6,410 bases of DNA, from contig CAYTLK010000152.1 in assembly GCA_964438515.1 (NCBI GenBank), positions 1-6,410 of the forward strand, in the 5' to 3' direction. Both the position numbers and the translations under genes were made by a program. A model generated the notes under the pieces. The model did no database searches, was not told the DNA's origin, and saw only the letters and a list, made by a program, of their open reading frames with translations. How positions within the stretch are numbered: position 1 is the stretch's first letter; each line of letters begins with the position of its first letter. The DNA comes from RGIG3701 sp964438515 (GTDB lineage Bacteria > Planctomycetota > Planctomycetia > Pirellulales > Thermoguttaceae). Positions 1-5,757 of this stretch are shown one piece after another.

Positions 1-85
1 CCGTCGCGGTGGCGAACGTCCAGCGGTTCATGGCGATGTCCGAGCCGGTGAGCTGAATTTCGATGTTTTTGTTTTCGCGTTTCAT
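1..85 (-). CDS. Start of an unidentified protein (N-terminal 28 codons, truncated by the window edge)
   Basis: The ATG at 85-83 opens a frame that stays open to the window edge and begins MKRENKNIEIQLTGSD. It is preceded by AAGGAA about seven bases upstream, a good ribosome binding site, and by a strong promoter at 150-177, so it appears to start a new transcription unit after the tail genes. The visible part is polar with alternating charged residues and has no signal peptide or membrane segment. It is too short to assign a family. An 18-codon upstream reading frame (138-82) ends with a TGA overlapping this ATG, which could couple its translation to the leader. A phage-related role is inferred only from the neighbourhood. 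Confidence 0.6.
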   Translation of the reverse strand, partial: MKRENKNIEIQLTGSDIAMNRWTFATAT

Positions 86-138
86 TTTTCTGTTCCTTGT
101 TTTTGGGGGCGTTTTTTGAGGTCTTTTCCTTCCCTCAT
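82..138 (-). CDS. Possible 18-aa leader reading frame coupled to the next gene
   Basis: A short frame begins MREGKDLKKRPQ and ends at a TGA sharing bases with the ATG of the gene at 85 (ATGA overlap). It lies just downstream of the predicted transcription start and contains the downstream gene's Shine-Dalgarno sequence. Only a weak purine tract precedes its own ATG. It may be a chance frame in a purine-rich leader. The overlap geometry is the only reason to record it. Confidence 0.2.
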   Translation of the reverse strand: MREGKDLKKRPQKQGTEK

Positions 139-245
139 TCTTCTCTTCTATTATAACACATCGGCAGAAAAAATCAATGACTTTACGCCGTTTATACATA
201 AAAAAGAAGAAAATAAACTTAAAATAAATTGTTTTGCAATTTCTT
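86..245 (-). other. AT-rich intergenic region between the tail cluster and the next transcription unit
   Basis: This 160-bp stretch holds the promoter at 150-177 and a leader. Just past the stop codon at 246 is a short AT-only-biased palindrome (AAATTG at 226-231, CAATTT at 237-242, 5-nt loop), followed on the minus strand by T-rich sequence. The palindrome could act as a weak terminator, but its stem is too AT-rich to call with confidence. No protein family or RNA gene is recognisable here. Confidence 0.4.
150..177 (-). promoter_or_regulatory. Sigma70-type promoter for the gene starting at 85
   Basis: On the minus strand TTGATT (172-177) and a perfect TATAAT (150-155) are separated by 16 bp, with a TG one base before the -10 hexamer (extended -10). 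Transcription would start near 143, giving a leader of about 58 nt before the ATG at 85. The leader contains a small stem (TGAGG at 117-121 pairing with CCTCA at 133-137). This is the only convincing promoter in the minus-strand cluster. It suggests that the gene at the left edge is expressed separately from the tail genes upstream. Confidence 0.6.
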
Positions 246-1530
246 TTAACTGTAAAAAAGGAACCCGTTTTCGGCGGTGTAATCGACCAAAAAGTAGTAG
301 AAAAATGCGGCTCCGACAACGTGCTTCGGGTGGTTCTCGGAGACCGGAGAAAAGGCGGGGAAGGCGGTTTCGCCGCCGAGCGTGAAAGTGGGGCTGGCGG
401 AAAGTTTGCCCACGTCGAACGTGTGGAATCCGGCGGGGATTGTGCTTTCGTAAGTCGCGGGAGAATCGAGCGTTACGCCTCCCAATCGTCGCAGGTCGGT
501 GCGGGTAAAAAAGGGGCGTGAACGAGTAATCGCGGGTCGCTCTGGAGACGGTGATGTCGTAATCGTCCCCGTCCCAATCGTGGGTGCCGGGAATCTTGGC
601 ATAACGGTTTTCCATACTGTAGTAGTGCGGGGAAAGGGAAAGACCGAAGTCGAATCTCAGCCGGGGATTCGCGGTGTATTCGTCGTAGCGCTGCTCGGCG
701 TCGGATTCCCCGCGCCAAATGCTGGCAGTGTAAATGGCCATCGTGCCGGGGTTTTCATGAACGAGCCGGGAAATTTCCGCACCAGAGGTGACGTGTTCGA
801 TGAACGTGTCGGTAAAATACGTGTGTTTGCGGTAAGTTTCGGGCGTGCCGGTCTTTACGACACGCAGGTACCGTTCCATCGTTTCTCGGTTCTGCGTGTG
901 CTCTGCCTCCTGCGAAACGGAGCCGCTCATGTACGGATTGTAATCGATTCCGGCGTAGCACCGTTCGGCGGGGACGTAATCCGGGACATAAATCGTCATC
1001 AGGTTCAGGGCGTTTCGGGCGGCCTTGAGGAATCCTGCGTAGCTGCTCGCGGGGCTTCCGGCTTGCGGTAACTCGTTGTAATGGCAGCCGTTGCGGTTGT
1101 AAAGGTAGTCCGTGCGTGCCTGCGTTTTCTGCGTCCAGAACGTCCCGTCGAAGAAATACGTCGGTCGAATTCGTCCCAGCGTGTTCGGGAAGTCCTGCCA
1201 ATTTTCGCGTCCGCTCGGGTCGGCGAAGAATTCCGCCATCGTGTTCAGGCAGGTTCCAATCGTCCGACAAATCCTGTTGTTGGCTACGAATTGGTACCCT
1301 GAAATCGCGTCCATCCCCGGACTTACGGTCAGCCGGTCTCGGTACAAAATCTCCCAACGTTCCTCAATCGCTTCCCGTAGGCACTGCCAATAACGGAAGT
1401 CTTGCGCGTTCGGGTTCTCCCACCCGGTACGACCGGGAGCGGATGGGGCTTCCGCCCGTTGCCAGAAATCCGCTTGAGCGGTCGCTTCGCTCCCAGCTCC
1501 TCGCTCGTTTTGTAAAGAATTCATCTCCAT
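246..1530 (-). CDS. Unidentified phage/virion-type protein, about 427 aa, with a one-base frameshift
   Basis: The ATG at 1530 follows GAGAGG with a 7-nt spacer and overlaps the end of the upstream 400-aa gene (stop at 1521). Uninterrupted translation runs to 151 (459 codons), but from about 512 it becomes an implausible Arg/His/Pro-rich stretch. Another frame from 511 to 246 reads as normal protein (TRTDLRRLGGVTLDSPATYE, later VGKLSASPTFTLGGETAF, ending FFYYFLVDYTAENGFLFYS). The switch falls at a run of six T in CCCCTTTTTTACCC (about 507-512). With five T the frame is continuous and gives about 427 residues. It is rich in Tyr, Asn and Arg, with no transmembrane segment or signal peptide. Residues of roughly 9-36 are encoded by a copy of the structured repeat (1423-1519). 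No family recognised; a tail or virion accessory role is inferred from its position. The frameshift could be real, a sequencing error or slippage. Confidence 0.65.
506..513 (-). other. Frameshift at a T6 homopolymer inside the 427-aa gene
   Basis: Protein-like sequence changes frame exactly at a run of six T on the minus strand. Upstream the reading frame gives YSFTPLF. Downstream the plausible frame continues TRTDLRRLGG. Removing one T restores continuity. Homopolymer length errors, a genuine disabling mutation and transcriptional slippage all fit. Confidence 0.6.
1423..1519 (+). repeat. Three-hairpin structured repeat, copy D (plus orientation)
   Basis: Hairpin 1 is CCCGGT/ACCGGG around ACG (1423-1437). 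Hairpin 2 is GGGC/GCCC around TTCC (1446-1457). A divergent hairpin 3 is GAGCG/CGCTC around GTCGCTT (1476-1492). It shares GGTACGACCG, then AGCGGATGGG, with copy A at 3320-3408, and a GTAAAGAA tail at 1512-1519. It lies antisense within the start of the 427-aa gene and is read in frame there, encoding a stretch beginning ERGAGSEATAQADFWQRAEA. No clear target duplication is visible at its edges, so the right boundary is approximate. Confidence 0.65.
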
Positions 1531-2723
1531 ATTGCAGCCTCTCCAATAACTACATCTTGTGTTTTACTGCCCGAAAAAATCAAACAGTTGTATATAATTG
1601 TTAAATTATCTTTCTCTACGTGCGTGTATGTAAACGTCACGGAATCGTCAAGCCGTTCGTCTCGGCACTCCAATCCGTTGAGAAATAATCCGTCGTCTCT
1701 GGCTTCCAGTCCCGTGATCGTTCCTTTAAGCAAGTCTGAAAGGTTGTATACTCGGTTTTCCTCAGCGTCTGTGAACGTCAAATCCGTATTGAATGTCGCC
1801 TCGGAACATTCCAGCCAGCCGACCGAAGCCGTCACTTCTGGGACGGAAATGCGGAAAGTCTGCGTTGCCGAATCGTAGAAAACGGGTGAGTAAGTCCCCT
1901 CGTAGCCGTGGGCAAAAAGCTCGTAAATCGTGGCGGTCAGGTCGTTTACGGAGTTGGTCGTAAACGTGAACGTGACCGGGGTTTCGACGTCAGGTTCCTC
2001 GCCCTCCATCCAGCCGTCCGGCGATTCGTACTCTCCGATGACCCACGGCCAGTTCGTGTAATCGCGGTGAACGGTGCCGTAAATGAAGGAACCGTTCTGC
2101 TTTTCGAGGCTTTTGTCGTAGGTTTTTCCAGTGCCGTCTTTCCACTGGCGGACGCCGATTACGAGGTCGGTTTCCACTCCGTTCGGATCGCTGTAAGTTC
2201 CTAGCACGTCTGACGTTAGGCGTGATGTTGTGCCGCTTGCGTTGGTCGTTTTCTCCCATCGCGGCATATAAAATTCGACGGTTTTCGTTCCGGTGGCCGT
2301 CCCGCAAGGCGTGAATTCCTCCGTGTTTCGGGTGGGCAAGCCGCCTTCCCACCATGCGTCTCCCTCGGTCTGGCGGGTCTCGCTGTTGAACCATGAAACG
2401 GGTCTGTACCCGGGCGGGAGCGGGTGCCGGTTCCACGATTCGGATTCCATCAAAATCCAATTGCTGCCTGCACTTTTGTACAGTATCAAATTCCCGCCCT
2501 GAAAGTAGAATTCGCCGTTCACATCGGAGAAAACCGGCTCCAGAACGGTGCCGCCCACTCGCAGCTTGTAGCCGATGAATCCCTCGGTGACGACGTATTT
2601 GGTGTGCCCTCCGACCGTGGTTTTGTAGGCGTATCGTCCTGCGTCCGCCCCGGCTCCGACCCACAAATCCTCGACCGAAAACGTCAAAATCCGGAGTTTT
2701 CCGGGGTGTTTTATCCAGCTCAT
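1521..2723 (-). CDS. Unidentified Trp/Tyr/Gly-rich protein, 400 aa, probable phage tail or appendage protein
   Basis: Starts at the ATG at 2723, which overlaps the TGA of the upstream 199-aa gene (ATGA), with GGGAGG nine bases upstream. The frame remains open far upstream (to 3251), but that part is an arginine-rich shadow of the preceding gene, so MSWIKHPGKLRIL is taken as the true N-terminus. It ends EAAIWR at 1521. Composition is typical of extended beta-rich extracellular or virion proteins: many Gly, Thr, Tyr and Trp, no membrane segments, few Cys. Residues about 29-95 contain a GRYAYKT.../GEFYFQGGNLILYKSAGSNW pattern suggesting a small beta module. A second Trp-rich module follows at about 115-160. 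A receptor-binding or tail-decoration role is plausible given the position downstream of a tape-measure gene, but no family is recognised. Confidence 0.7.
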   Translation of the reverse strand: MSWIKHPGKLRILTFSVEDLWVGAGADAGRYAYKTTVGGHTKYVVTEGFIGYKLRVGGTVLEPVFSDVNGEFYFQGGNLILYKSAGSNWILMESESWNRHPLPPGYRPVSWFNSETRQTEGDAWWEGGLPTRNTEEFTPCGTATGTKTVEFYMPRWEKTTNASGTTSRLTSDVLGTYSDPNGVETDLVIGVRQWKDGTGKTYDKSLEKQNGSFIYGTVHRDYTNWPWVIGEYESPDGWMEGEEPDVETPVTFTFTTNSVNDLTATIYELFAHGYEGTYSPVFYDSATQTFRISVPEVTASVGWLECSEATFNTDLTFTDAEENRVYNLSDLLKGTITGLEARDDGLFLNGLECRDERLDDSVTFTYTHVEKDNLTIIYNCLIFSGSKTQDVVIGEAAIWR

Positions 2724-3319
2724 TCGTCGTTCCCTCCCGTCATCTGTACCGCCATCGGGTGGCCGATAACCCACGAATTTGCGGGAAGTTCTGCCCCCAT
2801 CGCGAGTTCCGTAAAGAACAGCGTCCCGCTTCCCGTGGGGTCGGATTCCGCTCCGTTCGCGTAAAAGGTGACGCTGTAGCCGGTTGCTGCGTTCCCGCCT
2901 GCGACTTTGCACAGGACGGCACTTTCTCCGCCCTCGGTCTTGCCGGAAAGGATATAAACCCGGTTGAAAACGTCGGTTAGCGTCATGACGAGTTCCCCGC
3001 TCTGGAAGCTGTTCTCGGAAAAATTGTAAACGGTTTCCTCGGTGAAATCCCCGTTCGGGAGTGCGAATTTGTCGATGGAAGCGTTCTCTCCGTCCCGCAT
3101 TTTCGCGATGTAAACGGTGCCGGTGACGGGGTAGAAAACGCCGTTCTGCTCGGTTCGTGCGGAGATGACGTCCTTGACGATTCCCAATCGTGCCCGGAGG
3201 AAAATTCCGGTCGGTGCGGTCATTCCCACAGACGACCAGTGTTTCTCCCAAGGTCTTTCTTTTCCTGCTCTTACGAGAGTTTGTGCTACGGCTTTGTCGC
3301 CGATTTTGTAACCTGCCAT
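2720..3319 (-). CDS. Unidentified protein, 199 aa, in the phage tail cluster
   Basis: The ATG at 3319 (MAGYKIGDKAVAQTL) follows GAAAGGA with suitable spacing. An upstream ATG at 3340 would add only MRKERKI, encoded by the tail of the inserted repeat, so 3319 is preferred. The protein is soluble, mixed alpha/beta by composition, with no signal peptide. It has runs such as GVFYPVTGTVYIAKMRDGE and FNRVYILSGKTEGGESAV suggestive of beta strands, and ends GGNDE. The gene stops at 2720, overlapping the next start. Its first 20 bases are duplicated exactly 109 bp upstream (3409-3428), with copy A of the structured repeat between the copies. The ancestral start was therefore probably at 3428, directly behind the 302-aa gene. 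Function unknown; a minor structural role is inferred from the operon. Confidence 0.7.
   Translation of the reverse strand: MAGYKIGDKAVAQTLVRAGKERPWEKHWSSVGMTAPTGIFLRARLGIVKDVISARTEQNGVFYPVTGTVYIAKMRDGENASIDKFALPNGDFTEETVYNFSENSFQSGELVMTLTDVFNRVYILSGKTEGGESAVLCKVAGGNAATGYSVTFYANGAESDPTGSGTLFFTELAMGAELPANSWVIGHPMAVQMTGGNDE
3300..3319 (-). repeat. 20-bp direct repeat, downstream copy (start of the 199-aa gene)
   Basis: ATGGCAGGTTACAAAATCGG on the minus strand, identical to 3409-3428. It encodes MAGYKIG at the functional start of the gene. Together the two copies bracket the 89-bp repeat A and look like a target-site duplication. Confidence 0.85.
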
Positions 3320-3408
3320 GATTTTCCTTTCTTTACGCAAGTGTCAGCAACGCGACACGAGCTATTTTAACGGTGCGGGAGCACCCATCCGCTGTCGGTC
3401 GTACCGAC
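3320..3408 (-). repeat. Three-hairpin structured repeat, copy A (minus orientation), 89 bp
   Basis: Hairpins in minus-strand order are GTCGGT/ACCGAC around ACG (3394-3408), GGTGC/GCACC around TCCC (3372-3385) and GTGTC/GACAC around GCGTTGCT (3341-3358). The segment 3341-3371 matches copy B (5742-5772) at 26 of 31 positions. The hairpin 1-2 region matches copy D. Exact boundaries are set by the flanking 20-bp direct repeats. The left tail carries TTGCGTAAAGAAAGGAAAATC-type sequence that supplies a ribosome binding site for the regenerated start at 3319. Confidence 0.8.
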
Positions 3409-3428
3409 CCGATTTTGTAACCTGCCAT
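3333..3428 (-). CDS. 31-aa leader peptide created by repeat insertion
   Basis: From the original start codon at 3428 the frame reads MAGYKIG, then 24 repeat-encoded residues (beginning SVRPTADGCSRTVKIARVAL), and stops at TAA 3333-3335, 13 bases before the regenerated ATG at 3319. It has a good Shine-Dalgarno (AGAGGA). It may be translated and could couple translation of the 302-aa gene to the 199-aa gene. It is best regarded as a by-product of the insertion. Confidence 0.35.
   Translation of the reverse strand: MAGYKIGSVRPTADGCSRTVKIARVALLTLA
3409..3428 (-). repeat. 20-bp direct repeat, upstream copy (abandoned original start)
   Basis: Identical to 3300-3319. It sits one base after the TAA of the 302-aa gene and is preceded by AGAGGA with a 6-nt spacer, so it still has a working-looking ribosome binding site. 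Reading from here gives only a 31-aa peptide ending inside the tail of the repeat. Confidence 0.85.
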
Positions 3429-3429
3429 C

Positions 3430-4338
3430 TTATTCCTCTGGTAAAAGTTGTAATTCCGAAAAATTCACGGATTTGTACTGGTTGAAGCTCAAAAACACGG
3501 GGTCAGCGTCCTCCCCGAGCGGCATTCCGAAAGCGTCGAGGTTCACTTTGATGTTCTGGCCATAAATCTCCGATGTGCTCTGGACGGTTCCGCCTGCGTC
3601 CAGATTTTTGGCCATGTAGCCCTCGCACAGCGGTTTCGCCTTGAACGGTTCCTCGCCTTCGTCCGCTTTGATGAGAATGCGGTATGTGACTTTGAAAAAG
3701 TACCCGCCGTTGATTTGTTCCCGGGTCGTTTGGGGTGCGTAAAGAAAGCACGTTCCCGGCTCGAAACCCATGAATTCATCTGCGTTTATGCGGTTTTTGA
3801 ACCGGTTCATCTTGCTGATGAAGGCGGCGATTCCGGCGGGGGTATCGGGGGACGGCTCGTAGCGAGAAAACTCAATCACGGGATACGAATTCGGGATTTC
3901 AATCTGAATCCTCTCCCCGTTCGGGTTCACGACCGGCTCGTCGGTTTCAGCGTCTTTGAGCAAATCCTCGGTGACTTCCTGCGACGAAATGGAAAGCTCG
4001 GTCGGCCACGTCAGTGGGTCGTCGTCCTTCCGGTCGAGGTACATCACCTCGCTGTCAAACTGGCACTCGACTTCCCACAAAATCGTCAACCGCCCGTTAA
4101 AATGGACGGTGTGCGCCTCTTTCGGGGTACGGCTTTTACACCGGCAGCCGTCTCCCTTCCAATCTTCCAGAAGTCGCGGAAGTTCCGGCGTAGTCAGGAC
4201 ATGCGTCCACGTCTCGCTCAAATCATCCGCGACAATCTCGAAAACCACGGAGTATTTCCGCTTGCGTTTTTTGAATGCTGAATCTCGCGTCTCGGAGCCG
4301 GAAAAGCTCCCATCTTTGATTCCAATAATCGTGCCCAT
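3430..4338 (-). CDS. Unidentified phage protein downstream of the tape measure, 302 aa
   Basis: The ATG at 4338 overlaps the TAA of the tape-measure gene (TAATG). An AAGGAGGA tract lies about 13 bases upstream, inside the preceding gene. The N-terminal half includes SVVFEIVADDLSETWTHVL and LTILWEVECQFDSE, which look like beta strands. The middle has VVNPNGERIQIEIPNSYPV. The C-terminal part has YFFKVTYRILIK and ends with LDAFGMPLGEDADPVFLSFN and a Phe-Ser-Glu-Leu stretch. There are no membrane segments, signal peptide or catalytic motif. From memory this layout resembles an unnamed family recurring near tail genes in planctomycete-type prophages, but I cannot verify that. A tail tip, baseplate or connector role is inferred from its position directly after the tape measure. 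Confidence 0.75.
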   Translation of the reverse strand: MGTIIGIKDGSFSGSETRDSAFKKRKRKYSVVFEIVADDLSETWTHVLTTPELPRLLEDWKGDGCRCKSRTPKEAHTVHFNGRLTILWEVECQFDSEVMYLDRKDDDPLTWPTELSISSQEVTEDLLKDAETDEPVVNPNGERIQIEIPNSYPVIEFSRYEPSPDTPAGIAAFISKMNRFKNRINADEFMGFEPGTCFLYAPQTTREQINGGYFFKVTYRILIKADEGEEPFKAKPLCEGYMAKNLDAGGTVQSTSEIYGQNIKVNLDAFGMPLGEDADPVFLSFNQYKSVNFSELQLLPEE

Positions 4339-5375
4339 TAGTATATCACGTCCTCCTTTTCTTCCTCTTGAAGTTCGACCAAGCGTTCCACACCGTTCGC
4401 GGTTCGCTCTGCGTTTTTGTCTTTTTTGTCCTTTTCCGCTTTTTCGAGCAGTGCGTTTTTGACGGCGGCATTGTTCTCGAGAAAGTTCTTCTCGGCGGCC
4501 ACGGTTCCGCTCTGGACGGCTTCCAGAATGTGCGCTGTTACCTCGACTTGCGACATAATTTGAGGTATCGCGACGGCCTCAAATGCGGGAATTTGAGCGG
4601 TTCCCAAATCAGGGGCGGTGTCCGTTCCGGCTGCGGCGGTCGCGGTTTCCTCCTTTTGTGCTGCGTCCATGGCTTCCTGCGTCGCCTGTTCCGCGAGTTC
4701 CTGCTCTCGCTTCGCGGCGGCCTCGGCCTGCACTTTCTGCGTGTGCTCGGCGAGCTTTTCGCGAATGGAAACGTTCGAGGTTTCCGCGTTCGCGATGGCC
4801 TGTTCGTGCCGTTTTTTCGAAGCGACGAAGCCCTGTTCCATGCTGTTGCGGTCGGCTTGCTGAACGTCCACAAGTGCTTTGTCAAACTCGACTTTTTCCT
4901 CCTCGGTCATGCCGATTTTCATGAACCTGCCGACGAGCCGCGCCATCGTCTCTCGGGCGGATTGAATGCCCCGGCGCATGGACGTCCAGATGTCCATAAA
5001 CGCGAGCGCGGTGCTGTGCCAAGCCGTCACGAAAAAACGCTGAAAATCCGACCAAACCGCCCGCATCGCAAGCACGGCGGTCTCGAATGCGCCCGTCCAG
5101 TCCCCGCTGGAAATTTGCGACGAAATGGCGGAAAAAGCAGCGGTGCAGTCGGTTTTCAGGCTTCCCCAGAGCGTGGTTCCGGCGGCGGAGATTCCCTGCC
5201 ATGCGGTGGAAAAAGCGTTTCCGATGTCGGTTGCGATTCCATGGATATTCGTGCCCATGTTTTTGCACGTTTCGGAAATGTAGAAAGCGGTGGTAGGGAA
5301 CGACTGCCCGAACCACTGGATGAGTGCTGAAAAACCGGCTTGAATTCCCTCCCACGACGCTTGCGCAGTGGTCAA
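4338..5375 (-). CDS. Phage tail tape-measure protein, C-terminal remnant
   Basis: Tape-measure proteins set tail length and pass through the tail tube. The frame is open from 5666 to 4338. The only usable start codon is a TTG at 5375 with no good Shine-Dalgarno, so this is a remnant rather than a native gene. The 5666-5376 part encodes a strongly hydrophobic stretch (AAGIAAFAGALGAALVTTG, GFGFVLSTVGILAHGVGAIF and LFAALAAVIPGTYLLAATAL), as in the membrane-active segment of tape measures. Counting from the TTG, residues 1-150 are Trp/Phe/Ala-rich helices (IHGIATDIGNAFSTAWQGIS), 156-245 form a long charged coiled coil, 246-255 are an Ala/Thr linker, and 283-345 end in Lys/Glu helices (NAERTANGVERLVELQ). 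It shares its reading frame with the fragment at 5739-6080 but is separated from it by two TAG stops and a pair of structured repeats. Confidence 0.75.
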   Translation of the reverse strand: MTTAQASWEGIQAGFSALIQWFGQSFPTTAFYISETCKNMGTNIHGIATDIGNAFSTAWQGISAAGTTLWGSLKTDCTAAFSAISSQISSGDWTGAFETAVLAMRAVWSDFQRFFVTAWHSTALAFMDIWTSMRRGIQSARETMARLVGRFMKIGMTEEEKVEFDKALVDVQQADRNSMEQGFVASKKRHEQAIANAETSNVSIREKLAEHTQKVQAEAAAKREQELAEQATQEAMDAAQKEETATAAAGTDTAPDLGTAQIPAFEAVAIPQIMSQVEVTAHILEAVQSGTVAAEKNFLENNAAVKNALLEKAEKDKKDKNAERTANGVERLVELQEEEKEDVIY

Positions 5376-5639
5376 AAGTTCCGGACCAAAACAGGCGGCA
5401 ATCCCTCCAAGTGCGGTGGCTGCCAGAAGATACGTTCCCGGTATGACGGCGGCAAGGGCAGCAAAAAGTCCGAAAATCGCCCCTACTCCGTGTGCAAGAA
5501 TCCCGACCGTGGACAGGACGAAACCGAAGCCGCCCAGTGCAAATGAGACGAATTGCAGAATGGTTCCGGTCGTGACGAGAGCGGCTCCCAGCGCTCCAAA
5601 TGCGGCGATTCCGGCGGCTATGCAGATGACCGTCTCGCG

Positions 5640-5706
5640 GCCGCAACATGCGGCTCCGAATTCGTGCTACCGCACGAAGAAGAAAAGCCGTCGCGTTGCT
5701 GACGGC
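5640..5706 (+). repeat. Three-hairpin structured repeat, copy C (plus orientation)
   Basis: Hairpin 1 is GCCGCA/TGCGGC around ACA (5640-5654). Hairpin 2 is TTCGTGC/GCACGAA around TACC (5661-5678). Hairpin 3 is GCCGTC/GACGGC around GCGTTGCT (5687-5706). All stems are perfect. It lies antisense within the tape-measure gene, and its hairpin 2 loop supplies the in-frame TAG (minus strand, 5669-5667). It faces copy B tail-to-tail, 35 bp apart. Confidence 0.75.
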
Positions 5707-5757
5707 AGTCTGAAATGAATTTTGAAATTTACGTAAATCTAGTGCCAGCAACGCGAC
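5690..5757. repeat. 12-bp perfect inverted repeat joining copies C and B
   Basis: GTCGCGTTGCTG at 5690-5701 is the exact inverse complement of CAGCAACGCGAC at 5746-5757. The conserved hairpin 3 cores of the two copies can therefore also pair with each other around a 44-bp AT-rich centre. The paired, convergent layout resembles bacterial interspersed mosaic elements in form, though the unit itself is different. Confidence 0.75.

Noticed and set aside
1521..3251. A 576-codon minus-strand reading frame starting at 3251
   Set aside because: Only the part from 2723 reads as normal protein. The upstream portion is Arg-rich and lies out of frame over the 199-aa gene, and the ATG at 2723 has a good ribosome binding site and ATGA overlap.
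3341..3408. Copy A as a rho-independent terminator after the 302-aa gene
   Set aside because: No T tract follows any of the hairpins on the minus strand, and the downstream gene keeps its ribosome binding site and start.
4368..5330. A 320-codon plus-strand reading frame
   Set aside because: It is the antisense shadow of the tape-measure remnant, with Arg/Gly/Cys/His-rich composition typical of a reverse-frame translation in GC-rich coding sequence.
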